Origin: Spirochaetales bacterium
GTDB taxonomy: Bacteria; Spirochaetota; Spirochaetia; DSM-27196; SLST01
Direction: 5' to 3'
Assembly: GCA_019038705.1 (NCBI GenBank)
Contig: JAHOYX010000040.1
Location: 1 to 34,604, forward strand
Length of the DNA stretch: 34,604 nucleotides
The position numbers and the translations under genes were made by a program. The notes beneath the pieces are model-generated. The model was given only the letters and a program-made list of their open reading frames with translations, did no database searches and had not been told where the DNA came from. Of this stretch, positions 34,226 through 34,604 are shown in pieces; the first letter of the stretch is position 1, and every line of letters starts with the position of its first letter.

Positions 34226-34604
34226 CTATTCAGATTCTGCCGGCGCCTCATTGCTGTCGTTGGCTCCTTCGTGAGCACGCCCGGGAGTAATGATGACCTC
34301 GCCTGCAAGTACATCGGCGGTAGCGAATCCACCGTCCTGCAATTCTCCGAAGAGGACCGCGTCAACGAAGTATCCTTTGATCTTCTCCTCAACCAGACGA
34401 GCGATATTGCGGGCTCCGAACTCCTCTGAATATCCGTGTTCAGCCAGCCAGCTCACACAGGAATCGGTCACTTCGAGGGTAATGTTCTTCTCCGCGAGTT
34501 GTCCTGCGAAGCCGCCAATCTCCTTGCGCACGATGTCCTCAATGACAGCCTTGTCCAGACTGTTGAAGAGAACAACCTTGTCCAGTCTATTTCGGAACTC
34601 GGGC
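34226..34604 (-). CDS. clpA: ATP-dependent Clp protease ATP-binding subunit ClpA, C-terminal part (truncated by window end)
   Basis: Reverse frame continues to the window edge: PEFRNRLDKVVLFNSLDKAVIEDIVRKEIGGF...LAEHGYSEEFGARNIARLVEEKIKGYFVDAVLFGEL. Confidence 0.88.
   Translation of the reverse strand, partial: PEFRNRLDKVVLFNSLDKAVIEDIVRKEIGGFAGQLAEKNITLEVTDSCVSWLAEHGYSEEFGARNIARLVEEKIKGYFVDAVLFGELQDGGFATADVLAGEVIITPGRAHEGANDSNEAPAESE

Noticed and set aside
1-34604. CRISPR arrays, IS elements, prophage or toxin-antitoxin/defence genes
   Set aside because: No regularly spaced repeats, transposase, integrase, phage structural or toxin-like proteins were recognised on either strand.

Overview
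The window looks like a chromosomal segment from a spirochaete. Supporting signs are a P83/100-family protein and a flagellar rod operon next to an rpoS-like sigma factor and tsaD, an order that resembles the Borrelia rpoS locus. About 25 protein genes and one tRNA-Thr(CGT) are readable. Most are recognisable housekeeping, envelope or flagellar genes: tsaD, a divergent polysaccharide deacetylase, an RpoS-like sigma factor, flgJ-N/flgG/flgF, two cNMP-binding proteins, PHP phosphoesterase, mlaE-F-D with TPR lipoprotein, LysM/M23 peptidase and PEGA protein, Fe-type alcohol dehydrogenase, class A PBP, a stand-alone ParB-N protein, P83/100, a PQQ-like propeller protein, rex, an RlmI-like methyltransferase, tyrS/glyS/gltX, an aminotransferase, a degenerate HD-GYP protein, a TGS/ThrRS-like nucleoside kinase, aat and the clpA 3' end. 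No CRISPR array, IS element, prophage or obvious defence island was seen. The best signals are regulatory and structural: (1) a textbook sigma-54 -24/-12 promoter just upstream of the rpoS-like gene; (2) a sigma-28-like promoter before the flgF/flgG operon; (3) several genes whose -10 element lies 6-9 nt before the start codon with no clear SD, suggesting leaderless mRNAs; (4) a structured 330-nt leader before the alcohol dehydrogenase, with an inverted repeat, overlapping antiterminator/terminator hairpins and a duplicated 59-nt module carrying T8; (5) a DNA-binding-domain-less ParB-N protein with a cationic amphipathic tail; (6) a degenerate HD-GYP protein abutting a ThrRS-N-terminus/uridine-kinase fusion. 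All functional calls come from reading motifs by eye; no searches were run.
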